Shown: positions 7,611-15,522 of the stretch, in pieces | How positions within the stretch are numbered: the first letter of the stretch is position 1 | Layout: each line of letters starts with the position of its first letter | Assembly (NCBI GenBank): GCA_035760645.1 | Contig: DASTSO010000010.1 | Location: 1 to 37,930, forward strand | Origin: DASSTY01 sp035760645 | GTDB lineage: Bacteria > Gemmatimonadota > Gemmatimonadetes > Gemmatimonadales > GWC2-71-9 | Length of the DNA: 37,930 nt | Reading direction: 5' to 3' | Notes under the pieces: model-generated | Seen by the model: the letters and a program-made list of their open reading frames with translations, nothing else | Told to the model about the DNA's origin: nothing | Database searches by the model: none | Position numbers and translations under genes: made by a program

Positions 7611-10355
7611 TCACAGCCCCAGCCAGTACGTCAGCTTCACCGCGAGCACGTTGTGCGCCGCGCCCGCGAAGATGCCGCCGAGGTCGCGGCCCAGGCGGAA
7701 GTCGGCGAGGCCGGGGTCATCCGTGCGGCTCTGCTGCCAGACGAGGAAGAGTGTCGAGCCCGGGCGGTACTCCCAGCGGAAGACGACGTTGGCCCGGAGC
7801 GAGCGGAGGTCGAAGGTCGGGTCGTCGATGGTGAACGGCGCGGCGGGCCCCGCGCCGTCGGGGTCGATCGCGTAGGTGCGTGCCTCGGCGTCGTGCGCGA
7901 TGGTGCCGCGGTCGCGGCCGTAGACGTCGAAGGCGAAGGTGCGCGGGGCGCGGAACTCCTTGAAGTCGGCGTACCTGCCCTGCGAGACGAGCGGCTGCAC
8001 GTAGAGCTGCAGCGAGAGCTTCGGCGTGAAGGTCCAGTCGAGCCGCGTGTCGAGCGCGAGCTCGCGCTGATCGAGCGTGGCGAAGACGGTGCGCCGGCCG
8101 AAGGTCGCCGTGGCGAGCGGATCGTCCACGGCGTCCACGTACTGGCTCACGTTGTGGAACCGGGTGAAGCTCGGCTCCACCGAGAGGCGCACGTTGGGCG
8201 CGGGCTGCACCGTGGCGCGCACGCCGAGGTTGTTGCCCCAGCCGCCCGCCCCGTTCCAGTTGACGAAGCCGTTGAGTCCCACCGTGAGCCCGCCGCGGTC
8301 CGGTGAGCTGAGCGAGAAGTTGAGCTCGCGCCGGTCGGGCAGGCGCGCCAGCGGGCCGCCGCGGGTGAGCTGGTCGTCGTACGCGGCGAAGTTGTAGAAC
8401 CAGCTCGAGTTCACCGACCAGAAGTTCCGCAGCCGGAAGTTGAAGACGTTGCCGACGTAGGTGGTCGTCTTGTTCCCGTCGTAGTTCCAGTCGTTTCCCG
8501 TCAGGAAGCCCAGGATGAAGTTGCGGAAGAGCCGGTTGGGCCGGTTCTCCTGGTAGTGGATGTCGGTGGCGATGCCGCGCCGGCCCACCGACTGCGCGAA
8601 GCCGACGTCGTTGGTCTCGTAGCCCGGGCTCTTCGCCGAGAGGGCGAGGTTGCCGCCCCAGTGGCCGCCGCCCAGCTTCGTCACCGCGACCTGCGAGGCG
8701 TAGCCGCCGAGGGTCGTGCGGGTCGGGTCGTAGGCGAGGTGCGTGGCGTCGGGGCGGTCGAAGTAGCGCGCGCTCGAGCGCTGCGCCCGCGCGATCGCCT
8801 CGGGCGAGCCCGCGAGGCGGGTGACGGCGACGAAGCCGTCGAAGGCCCAGTTGCGGTCGCCCCAGGAGTGATTGAAGTCGAGCCCGCCGAGGTACGCGCT
8901 CGCGCGGAGCCGCGCGGCGAGGGCGGTGTCGGCGAGGTCGCGGTTCACCGCGGTGACGAGCGCGCCCACGGTCGTGTTCCCCTGCCGCAGCTCGCGGCTC
9001 ACCCGGCCGACGAAGTAGTTGGTGAGCGGCTCCACGGGGGCGCGCCGCACGGCGTCCGCGCCGCCGGCGGGGTCGGTGCCGTCGGGCACGAAGCGGCCCG
9101 TCTCCTCGGGCGTCACCGCGTCGAGCGCGGCGATGGACCAGCCGCCGCGCGTCTTGCCGGTGAGCTTGGCGGCGGCGGTGATGGTCGTCTGCGCGGGCGC
9201 GTCGCTGAAGGCGCCGCCGTAGACGCCGAGGTCGAGCTGCGGGGGGCGGCCGATGCGGCGCGAGAAGAAGGTGACGGGCGTGCCGAAATTGTTGAAGGTG
9301 CGCACCTGGCCGAAGTTGAAGAGGTCGGCGCCCTCGACGAAGAACGGCCGCTTCTCGGGGAGGAAGGTCTCGAACGCGCTGAGATTGACGACCGCCGGGT
9401 CGATCTCGACCTGGCCGAAGTCGGGGTTCACCGTGGCGTCGAGCGTGAGATCGCTCGTCACCCCCCAGCGCAGGTCGCCGCCGGCGGAGCCGAAGTAGTC
9501 GTGGCCCGAGTGGAACGGGTCGCCCACGTCGGCCGGGGCGTATTCGGCGCGCGCGGAGGCGTAGGGCGTCACCTCGAGGCGGCGCACGCGCGGCAGCCCC
9601 TGCATCCCGGTGAGGTGGCCGTAGCGGTTCACCCCCTCGTTGTCGTTCTTCGGCGTGAAGGCGAAGACGTCCTCCTCCTGCCGGCGCGGGAGGAAGCGCT
9701 GGAGCTGCAGCCCCCACGCGTCCGCCGCCGGGTTGAAGCGGAGCTGCGAGAGCGGGATCCGCACCTCGGCCGTCCAGCCGAGCGAGTCGACCTGCGTGGC
9801 GACGTCCCAGACCGGGTCCCACGAGTAGTCCTCGTTGCCGTCGGCGCCCACGGCGGCGTCGTCCTTGTTGCCGGCGGGGTAGACGGCGAAGAGGAAGGCG
9901 GTGAGGTGGTCGTGCCGCGCGTCGAGGCGGATGACGAGCCGGTCGCCGGCGGGCTGGTCGTCGCGCCGGGCGAGGCGGCGCACGAGGCGCGCGGGCTCGC
10001 GGTCGTACATCCGGGCGCCGATCCAGAGCGCGCCGTCGCCGACCAGCATGCGCACCTCGGTGCGCTCGGTGGGCGGGCGGCCCTCGTCGGGGTCGCGCTG
10101 GGTGGCGAGCGCGGCGGGCACGGCCGCGGCCCAGGCGGCGGCGTCGAGCCGGCCGTCGAGGTGAACCTCGCCGGCGGCGGGTGCGGCGTGGAGCTGCGGG
10201 GCGGCGGCGTGGCTCCGGGCGCCCGGGCTCGCGGCGGCGGTCCCCGCCGCCGTCTCGGCGGCGGCGCCGCTCTGGGCGGCGACCCGGCCGGCGGACAGGA
10301 GAAGCAGGCAAAAGGCCGCGAGCACGCGGGCGGGGCACGAGCCGGGCAGGTGCAT
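7611..10355 (-). CDS. DUF5916 protein with CBM9-like domain (outer membrane type)
   Basis: A 914-residue exported protein. The ATG at 10355 is chosen because a signal peptide (VLAAFCLLLLSAGRVAAQ) follows directly and a GGAG lies upstream; the frame is open further upstream but without coding character. Residues about 60-215 are a carbohydrate-binding family 9-like domain (HLDGRLDAAAW). The rest is DUF5916, with the hallmark FLPEKRPFFVEGADLF and many aromatic, alternating strands ending in KLTYWLGL, as expected of an outer membrane beta barrel. The family is abundant in Gemmatimonadota and relatives and has no established function; binding or uptake of a polymer has been suggested by domain content only. 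It stands alone, with no TonB box and no hydrolase neighbour. Confidence 0.9.
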   Translation of the reverse strand: MHLPGSCPARVLAAFCLLLLSAGRVAAQSGAAAETAAGTAAASPGARSHAAAPQLHAAPAAGEVHLDGRLDAAAWAAAVPAALATQRDPDEGRPPTERTEVRMLVGDGALWIGARMYDREPARLVRRLARRDDQPAGDRLVIRLDARHDHLTAFLFAVYPAGNKDDAAVGADGNEDYSWDPVWDVATQVDSLGWTAEVRIPLSQLRFNPAADAWGLQLQRFLPRRQEEDVFAFTPKNDNEGVNRYGHLTGMQGLPRVRRLEVTPYASARAEYAPADVGDPFHSGHDYFGSAGGDLRWGVTSDLTLDATVNPDFGQVEIDPAVVNLSAFETFLPEKRPFFVEGADLFNFGQVRTFNNFGTPVTFFSRRIGRPPQLDLGVYGGAFSDAPAQTTITAAAKLTGKTRGGWSIAALDAVTPEETGRFVPDGTDPAGGADAVRRAPVEPLTNYFVGRVSRELRQGNTTVGALVTAVNRDLADTALAARLRASAYLGGLDFNHSWGDRNWAFDGFVAVTRLAGSPEAIARAQRSSARYFDRPDATHLAYDPTRTTLGGYASQVAVTKLGGGHWGGNLALSAKSPGYETNDVGFAQSVGRRGIATDIHYQENRPNRLFRNFILGFLTGNDWNYDGNKTTTYVGNVFNFRLRNFWSVNSSWFYNFAAYDDQLTRGGPLARLPDRRELNFSLSSPDRGGLTVGLNGFVNWNGAGGWGNNLGVRATVQPAPNVRLSVEPSFTRFHNVSQYVDAVDDPLATATFGRRTVFATLDQRELALDTRLDWTFTPKLSLQLYVQPLVSQGRYADFKEFRAPRTFAFDVYGRDRGTIAHDAEARTYAIDPDGAGPAAPFTIDDPTFDLRSLRANVVFRWEYRPGSTLFLVWQQSRTDDPGLADFRLGRDLGGIFAGAAHNVLAVKLTYWLGL

Positions 10356-10500
10356 CGGAGCTCCGGGCGCTGTGGGAGGCCTGTCGAGGTGGCCGGTCTC
10401 TTCCCGACGGCGCGACCGGGACTTTGGTTGCAGCGCGCGGGGCAGATCCTCTGACACCGGCCGCCGCCGAAGGGTTTCGCGTCGCGCGTCGATCCCCCAT

Positions 10501-10506
10501 TACTTT
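10501..10506 (+). promoter_or_regulatory. -10-like box TACTTT six bases before the ATG (leaderless start)
   Basis: TACTTT ends six bases before the ATG at 10513 and no ribosome site is present, which predicts a leaderless transcript. No -35 match at 17 bases. Confidence 0.4.
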
Positions 10507-10512
10507 CTCCGC

Positions 10513-11058
10513 ATGGACTGGGAGATCGAACGGGCCCTCGCCACGCACGAGCTGGTGCGGGTCGAGCGCGAGGAGATCGATGCCGAGCCGGTGACGGGCT
10601 TCGTCCTCGACCACGGGCCGGAGCTGCTGCTCCTGCACCGGCTCGACGACTTCGACCTCGCCGGCTACGCCCTGCTGCGCCTCGAGGACCTCACGGCGGT
10701 GCAGGCCGACGACGTCGAGGAGTTCACCCTCCGGGTGCTCCGGGACGAGGGCCAGCTGCCGTACGTCGGCCCGCCCGACCCGCCGGTGCCGACGACGAGC
10801 TGGGGCGACGCCTTCCGCGCCCTCGAGGCGGCGCGGAAGATCGTCATCGTCGAGAGCGAGGACTACGAGCAGGAGGAGTTCTACATCGGCCGCATCGTGC
10901 GGGTGCAGGACGACGCGGTCGTGCTCCACCACTTCGACGCGATCGGCACCTGGGACGAGGAGCCCACGGCGATCCGCTTCGCCGACGTCACCCGGGTGCG
11001 CTTCGACGAGCGCTACACGACGGTGTTCGAGCCGTACGTGGGGGAGCCGCCGGGCTGA
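10513..11058 (+). CDS. Hypothetical 181-residue acidic protein
   Basis: Not recognised. The product is acidic, without Cys, membrane segment or signal peptide, so probably cytosolic. It appears to contain two related beta-rich halves: TGFVLDHGPELLLLHRLDDFDLAGY in the first (quoted in part as GFVLDHGPELLLLHRLDDF) and FYIGRIVRVQDDAVVLHHFD in the second. Both read as a strand pair that ends in a His/Asp-rich loop, suggesting an internal duplication of a small barrel-like unit. That is pattern reading only. Strong G/C third positions confirm coding. The ATG at 10513 is preferred over an in-frame upstream start because a -10-like box lies directly before it. It is divergent from the DUF5916 gene and precedes the M13 peptidase gene with a gap of 114 bases. 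Confidence 0.8.
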   Translation: MDWEIERALATHELVRVEREEIDAEPVTGFVLDHGPELLLLHRLDDFDLAGYALLRLEDLTAVQADDVEEFTLRVLRDEGQLPYVGPPDPPVPTTSWGDAFRALEAARKIVIVESEDYEQEEFYIGRIVRVQDDAVVLHHFDAIGTWDEEPTAIRFADVTRVRFDERYTTVFEPYVGEPPG

Positions 11059-11087
11059 GGCGGGACGGCGGAAGGGCGGGACGGCGG
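11059..11087 (+). repeat. 16-bp-spaced direct repeat, G-rich
   Basis: GGCGGGACGGCGG occurs at 11059-11071 and 11075-11087, directly after the stop codon. Related C-rich text (CTTCCCGCCTTCCCG) lies at about 15508-15524, so it may belong to a dispersed intergenic repeat family. Confidence 0.5.
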
Positions 11088-11172
11088 GAAACCGCACCCG
11101 GGTGGCTCCCGTAGGGTGCCCCGGCTCGATCGATTCGCGGATCCGATTCACCTCTCACATCCGGTCCTCTCC

Positions 11173-13260
11173 ATGCACTCTCGTCTCGCGAGCGCGACGC
11201 TCGCGCTCGTGCTCGCGTGCGCATTCGGCGCGCCGATGGTTCTGGCGCAGTCAGAAGCCACCTCCCGCCGTCCCGCCGGTCCGTCGTCCCGCCCCGCGGT
11301 CCTCCCGGCCCTCGACCGCGCGAACCTCGACACCACCTGCGCCGCCTGCGCGAACTTCTACCAGTTCGCCAACGGGGGGTGGGCGGCGCGGAATCCGATC
11401 CCGGCGGCCTACAGCCGCTGGAGCGGGTTCGACGAGCTGACAGAGCGCAACCAGCTCGTGCTGCGCGACATCCTCGAGCGCGCGGCGCGCGCGGCGGAAG
11501 CCACCCGCGACGGCGACACCCGGCGGCTCGGCCGCTTCTACGCGACCTGCATGGACTCCGCCCGCGCGGAGGCCGACGGCGTGGCGCCGCTCCGGGCCGA
11601 CCTCGCGCGCATCGCCGCGATCCGCGACCGCGCGGCGCTCCGGGCCGAGATCGCCCGGCTGCACGGGCGGGGCGTCTTCGCGGCGTTCACCTTCGCCCCG
11701 GCGCAGGATCCGCGGAACAGCGCCCGCGTGATCGCCGACGCGAGCCAGGGCGGGCTGGGGCTCCCCGATCGCGACTACTACGTCCGCGCCGACTCGGCGA
11801 GCCGCGCGCTGCGCGACGCCTACGTCGCCTACGCGGCGCGGGCGCTCGAGCTCGCGGGCGCGCCGGCCGCGAGGGCCGAGGCCGACGCCCGGCGCATCCT
11901 CGCCCTCGAGACGGCGCTCGCCGAGGCGTCGATGACGCGGGTCGAGCGGCGCGATCCCGAGGCGCAGGTGCACACGATGGCGGTGGCCGACGCCGACACC
12001 CTCGCGCCGGGGATGCACTGGGGCGACTACGTCGCGGCGGCGGGGCTCGCGGACCTCGCCCGGCTCAACGTGTCGCAGCCGAAGTTCTTCCAGGCGCTGG
12101 GCCGCGAGCTCGAGACCCGGCCGCTCGAGGACTGGCGCGCCTATCTCGCCTTCCGGCTCCTGCGCGCGAACGCGGCGTGGCTCTCGAGCCCGTTCGTCGC
12201 GGCCGACTTCCGCTTCGCGTCCGCGCTGAGCGGCGCGAAGGAGCTGCAGCCGCGCTGGAAGCGCTGCCTCCGCATGGCCGACCAGAACCTGGGCGACGCG
12301 CTGGGCCGCGCCTTCGTCGAGACCACCTTCACGCCCGAGGCGAAGGCCGAGCTCGTCGGCATGGTGGACGCCATGCGCGAGGTGCTGCGCGAGCGGATCG
12401 GCCGGCTCGAGTGGATGAGCGAGGCGACGCGCCGGCAGGCGCTCGTCAAGCTCGACGCCTTCGGGCGGAAGATCGGCTATCCCGAGAAGTGGCAGGACTA
12501 CTCCGCGCTCACCGTGGAGCGCGGGCCGTTCGTCGCCAACCTGCGCCGGGTGCTCGAGTTCCGCATCCGGCGCGACCGCGCCAAGATCGGCCGCCCGGTG
12601 GACCGCACCGAGTGGGGGATGACGCCGCCCACCGTGAACGCCTACTACGATCCCCAGCTCAACGAGATCGCCTTCCCGGCGGGGCGGGTGCAGCCGCCGT
12701 TCTTCCACGTCTCCTACGACCTCGCGGCCAACTACGGGGGCATCGGCGGCACCATCGGCCACGAGATGACGCACGGCTTCGACGACGAGGGCCGGAAGTA
12801 CGACGCCGCGGGCAACCTCGCGGACTGGTGGACGGCGGAGGACGCGCGGGCGTTCGAGGCGCGGGCGGCGGTCGTGGAGCGGCAGTACTCGGACTACGTC
12901 GTCCTCGACTCGCTGCACGTCAACGGCAAGCTCACCCTGGGCGAGAACATCGCCGACCTGGGCGGGATGACCGTCGCCTACTACGCGCTCCAGCGCGCGC
13001 TCGCGGCGCATCCGGAGCAGCGGCGCACGATCGACGGCTTCACCCCCGAGCAGCGGTTCTTCCTCGCCTACGCCCAGGCGCGGCGCGCGAGCTTCCGGCC
13101 CGAGCAGCTGCGGCTCATGGTGCAGACCGACCCGCACTCGCCCAACGAGTTCCGCGTCAACGGCCCGCTCTCGAACATGCCCGAGTTCCGCGCCGCCTGG
13201 GGCTGCCGGGCGGGCGACGCGATGGTGCGGCCCGACAGCGTGCGCGCCCAGATCTGGTAG
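11173..13260 (+). CDS. Exported M13 family zinc metallopeptidase (neprilysin/PepO-like)
   Basis: A 695-residue peptidase. The ATG at 11173 is chosen because a signal peptide (ATLALVLACAFGAPMVLAQ) follows. The N-terminal M13 domain begins with the typical Cys pair region TTCAACANFYQFANGGW. Zinc ligands are in H530-EMTH534 and E591-NIAD595, with the substrate-binding NAYYDPQLNEIAFPAG upstream of them. A C-terminal CRAGDAMVRPDSVRAQIW matches the usual end of the family. M13 enzymes cleave oligopeptides of up to a few kilodaltons on the N-side of hydrophobic residues. Here it should work in the periplasm or outside, probably in peptide nutrition. All catalytic residues are present. Confidence 0.95.
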   Translation: MHSRLASATLALVLACAFGAPMVLAQSEATSRRPAGPSSRPAVLPALDRANLDTTCAACANFYQFANGGWAARNPIPAAYSRWSGFDELTERNQLVLRDILERAARAAEATRDGDTRRLGRFYATCMDSARAEADGVAPLRADLARIAAIRDRAALRAEIARLHGRGVFAAFTFAPAQDPRNSARVIADASQGGLGLPDRDYYVRADSASRALRDAYVAYAARALELAGAPAARAEADARRILALETALAEASMTRVERRDPEAQVHTMAVADADTLAPGMHWGDYVAAAGLADLARLNVSQPKFFQALGRELETRPLEDWRAYLAFRLLRANAAWLSSPFVAADFRFASALSGAKELQPRWKRCLRMADQNLGDALGRAFVETTFTPEAKAELVGMVDAMREVLRERIGRLEWMSEATRRQALVKLDAFGRKIGYPEKWQDYSALTVERGPFVANLRRVLEFRIRRDRAKIGRPVDRTEWGMTPPTVNAYYDPQLNEIAFPAGRVQPPFFHVSYDLAANYGGIGGTIGHEMTHGFDDEGRKYDAAGNLADWWTAEDARAFEARAAVVERQYSDYVVLDSLHVNGKLTLGENIADLGGMTVAYYALQRALAAHPEQRRTIDGFTPEQRFFLAYAQARRASFRPEQLRLMVQTDPHSPNEFRVNGPLSNMPEFRAAWGCRAGDAMVRPDSVRAQIW

Positions 13261-13338
13261 CCGGTCGCGGCCCGGCGCGCGAGCGGCGCTGGGGCAGACC
13301 GCCCCGCCACCCTGTCATATCGCGACAGTTCGTCCCCC

Positions 13339-13371
13339 TGCGCCCCGGCGCCCCTCGCGCGCCGGGGCGCA
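13339..13371 (+). terminator. 12-bp GC hairpin downstream of the M13 gene
   Basis: TGCGCCCCGGCG (13339-13350) pairs perfectly with CGCCGGGGCGCA (13360-13371) around nine bases, 78 bases after the stop. There is no U-tract. It separates the peptidase from the PAP2 gene. Confidence 0.5.
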
Positions 13372-13436
13372 ACCGCTTGCGGGAGCGGCAACTGGCCCCT
13401 TTTCGCGGTGGCGCGCGGGTTGCAGTCAGGGGCCGC

Positions 13437-14378
13437 ATGGATCTCGTGCTCCCGCGTCCCGCCGAGCCCCGCGAAGCCCCGCCGCCCGCCTCGCGGTACT
13501 TCACGCCGATCGACCGCATCACCCTGGGCTACGTGCTCGTGGCCACCGCGGTGCTCGCCGCCCACTACATCGGGTGGCATCACACGCTCGCGGGCCGCTG
13601 GGAGGTGGTGAGTCTGGGGACGGCGCACCTCCTGCTCCTCGCCCTCACCCTGCTCGCGCCCCGGGCCCGGCTCGCGGCGGCGCGGCGCGACGGCTGCTTC
13701 CTGACCGAGTGGTATCCGCTGATCGTCATGGCGGGGCTCTACGCCACGATCGGGCTGCTCAACGACTCCACGGAGGTCGGCTTCGACGCGCTGGCCCAGC
13801 GCTGGGAGCTCGCCGTCTTCGGGCGCCAGGTGGCGCACGACTGGATCCGCACGATGCCCTCGCCCGCGCTCTCGTGGGTGCTGCACCTCTGCTACCTGAG
13901 CTTCTACCCGCTCATCTTCGTCGCTCCGGCGGGGCTCTGGCTCACCGGCCGCCGCGCGCAGGCCCGTGCGGCGATCTACGCCATCGCGCTCGCCTTCTTC
14001 GTCTGCTACATCGTCTTCCTCCTCTTCCCCGTCGAGGGCCCGCCCTACTACTGGGCCTGGCCCGACAACGCGGCCACGGCCGTCTGGCCCGCGCGCGTGG
14101 TGCACGCCCTGATCGGCGGCGGCGACGCCCGCGGCTCGGCCTTCCCCTCGAGCCACGTCGCCGTTTCCCTCGTCGCGGCGGTCGCGGCCTGGCGCGGGTG
14201 GCGGCCGTTGGGCGCGGTGCTCCTGGTGCCGGCGGTGGGGATCGTCTTCGCGGTCGTCTACAGCCAGATTCACTACGGGGTGGACGCGCTCGCCGGGGTG
14301 GCGCTGGCGGTCGTGCTCTGCGGCATCGGCCGGCGGCTGACGCCGCGGCTCACGGCGGCGGCGGAGGGAAAGCGCTAG
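13437..14378 (+). CDS. PAP2 superfamily membrane protein (IPC synthase/phosphatase-like)
   Basis: A 313-residue protein with about six membrane segments. The PAP2 signatures are SAFPSSHVAVS (H240) and QIHYGVDALAG (H279, D283), the second and third catalytic motifs of the phosphatidic acid phosphatase 2 superfamily. The spacing and the acidic/aromatic WAWPDNAATAVWPAR stretch before motif two resemble the Aur1/inositol-phosphorylceramide-synthase branch (PF14378) more than simple phosphatases. Its chemistry would be transfer or hydrolysis of a lipid phosphate on the outer face of the inner membrane. The ATG at 13437 begins a proline-rich cytosolic stretch ahead of the first segment; no good ribosome site is visible. 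The lipid substrate is unknown. Confidence 0.85.
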   Translation: MDLVLPRPAEPREAPPPASRYFTPIDRITLGYVLVATAVLAAHYIGWHHTLAGRWEVVSLGTAHLLLLALTLLAPRARLAAARRDGCFLTEWYPLIVMAGLYATIGLLNDSTEVGFDALAQRWELAVFGRQVAHDWIRTMPSPALSWVLHLCYLSFYPLIFVAPAGLWLTGRRAQARAAIYAIALAFFVCYIVFLLFPVEGPPYYWAWPDNAATAVWPARVVHALIGGGDARGSAFPSSHVAVSLVAAVAAWRGWRPLGAVLLVPAVGIVFAVVYSQIHYGVDALAGVALAVVLCGIGRRLTPRLTAAAEGKR

Positions 14379-14390
14379 AGTGGCGGGGGC

Positions 14391-14439
14391 GTAGGGCGTA
14401 GGGCGTAGGGCGTAGGGCGTAGGGCGTAGGGCGCAGGAC
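14391..14439 (+). repeat. Heptamer array (GTAGGGC)6 plus one degenerate unit
   Basis: Six perfect copies of GTAGGGC (14391-14432) followed by GCAGGAC fill the gap between the PAP2 gene and the next start codon. Regular GGG runs every seven bases satisfy the G-quadruplex pattern on the plus strand. Confidence 0.95.
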
Positions 14440-14454
14440 GGCAGGAGGAGTGCG

Positions 14455-15420
14455 ATGGTGCTGACGGAACTGGTTGTCGCGGCGGCGCTCGCGGGCGGAA
14501 TGCCCGCCTTCGGAATGCCCGCCTTGGGAGTGCCCGCCTTCGGAATGCCGGGCGCGGTGCGGGACACGGTGCAGCCGGGGCCGGTCGTGGCCGAGGACAT
14601 CGCGGTGGCGCCGGGAGAGACCCTGCGGGTGACGAGCCAGGGGCAGGGGGCGCCGGTCGTGCTGGTGTCGGGGCTCTTCGGCGGCGCCTACGGGTGGCGG
14701 CGGGTGATGCCGGCGCTCGCCGCCCAGGGCCATCGGGTGATCGCGATCGACCCGCTGGGCACCGGCTGGTCGACGACGCCGAAGCGGGCCGACTACTCCC
14801 TCACGGCCCAGGCCGGGCGCGTCGGGCAGGTGCTCGACTCCCTCGGCGTGCGCCGCGCGCTCCTGGTCGCGAACGCGGTGGGCGCCTCGATGGCGCTGCG
14901 GCTCGCGCTCCAGCGGCCGGGGCTGGTGCGCGGGATCGTCTCGCTCGACGGCGGTGCGGCGGAGACGGCCGCCACCCCGGGCCTGAAGAAGGCGATGCGC
15001 TGGGCCGGGCTCCTCAAGCTCTTCATGGGCCCGGGCAGCGTGCGCAAGAAGGTCCGCGCCGGCATGCGCGAGAACTCGGCCGACACCACCTGGATCACCC
15101 CCGCCGTGGTGGAGGGCTACGCCGGCCGCGCCGCCGCCAACGTGGGCGGCGCGATCGACGCCTTCTCGGGCATGGCCCACGCCGTCGAGCCCGCGCCGCT
15201 CGGACCCCGCCTCCCGACGATCCACGTCCCGTTCCGCCTGCTCATCGGCACCGCCCCGCACGGCGCCGGCGTCGGCCCCGTCGAGGCCGCGGCGCTCGCC
15301 GCCGCGCTCCCCGACTTCGCCGTGGACAGCGTGCCCGGCGCCGGCCAGTACCTCGCCGAGGAGCGGCCCGCGGCGGTCGTCGCCGCGGTCACCGCCCTCG
15401 CCCGCACCGCCCGCCCCTAG
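14455..15420 (+). CDS. Alpha/beta-hydrolase-fold protein lacking the catalytic triad
   Basis: A 321-residue protein with a signal-like hydrophobic N-terminus and an alpha/beta-hydrolase fold (VVLVSGLFGGAYGWR oxyanion region, IAIDPLGTGWS, then LALQRPGLVRGIVSLDGG). The nucleophile elbow, normally G-x-S-x-G, reads A139-N-A141-V-G143, so the serine is Ala. At the usual catalytic His position (PGAGH) the sequence is PGAGQYL with Q298. The acid region (IGTAPHGAG) has no Asp. S145 sits four residues late and does not restore the elbow spacing. It is therefore probably non-enzymatic, or uses other chemistry. Codon use is normal and the frame intact, so it is maintained as a protein. Residues 15-32 are GMPAF-type pentapeptide repeats at the end of the signal region. 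Confidence 0.85.
   Translation: MVLTELVVAAALAGGMPAFGMPALGVPAFGMPGAVRDTVQPGPVVAEDIAVAPGETLRVTSQGQGAPVVLVSGLFGGAYGWRRVMPALAAQGHRVIAIDPLGTGWSTTPKRADYSLTAQAGRVGQVLDSLGVRRALLVANAVGASMALRLALQRPGLVRGIVSLDGGAAETAATPGLKKAMRWAGLLKLFMGPGSVRKKVRAGMRENSADTTWITPAVVEGYAGRAAANVGGAIDAFSGMAHAVEPAPLGPRLPTIHVPFRLLIGTAPHGAGVGPVEAAALAAALPDFAVDSVPGAGQYLAEERPAAVVAAVTALARTARP
14496..14550 (+). repeat. 15-bp in-frame repeat in the pseudo-hydrolase N-terminus
   Basis: CGGAATGCCCGCCTT occurs three times with one or two changes, then a partial copy. It encodes G-M/V-P-A-F/L repeats at the signal-peptide end. Confidence 0.85.
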
Positions 15421-15458
15421 CCCGAGCCCGCGGCGGCCGCCGCGGCCGCCCGAACGCA

Positions 15459-15493
15459 CAGCGGGCCCGGGGATCGAATCCCCGGGCCCGCTG
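15459..15493. terminator. Perfect 16-bp stem between convergent operons
   Basis: Arms 15459-15474 and 15478-15493 pair perfectly around CGA. It lies between the pseudo-hydrolase stop and the RND pump stop, so it should terminate both. A few T residues (CAATTCC) follow on the plus strand. Confidence 0.7.
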
Positions 15494-15522
15494 CAATTCC
15501 TCCCGTCTTCCCGCCTTCCCGT

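Noticed and set aside
7717..11151. Very long minus-strand frame of 1144 codons across the DUF5916 gene
   Set aside because: Arg/Pro/Ala-rich shadow of the real gene in another frame; no domain, and GC third-position bias belongs to the DUF5916 frame.
11217..13436. Upstream part of the open frame that contains the PAP2 gene
   Set aside because: It lies out of frame over the M13 gene and reads as Arg-rich shadow; the PAP2 protein starts at 13437.
14391..14439. CRISPR-like array
   Set aside because: Seven-base units without spacers; a simple tandem repeat.
15462..15486. tRNA-like text GGGATCGAATCCC resembling a T-arm
   Set aside because: It is simply the top of a perfect 16-bp hairpin between convergent genes; no anticodon or D-arm can be folded around it.
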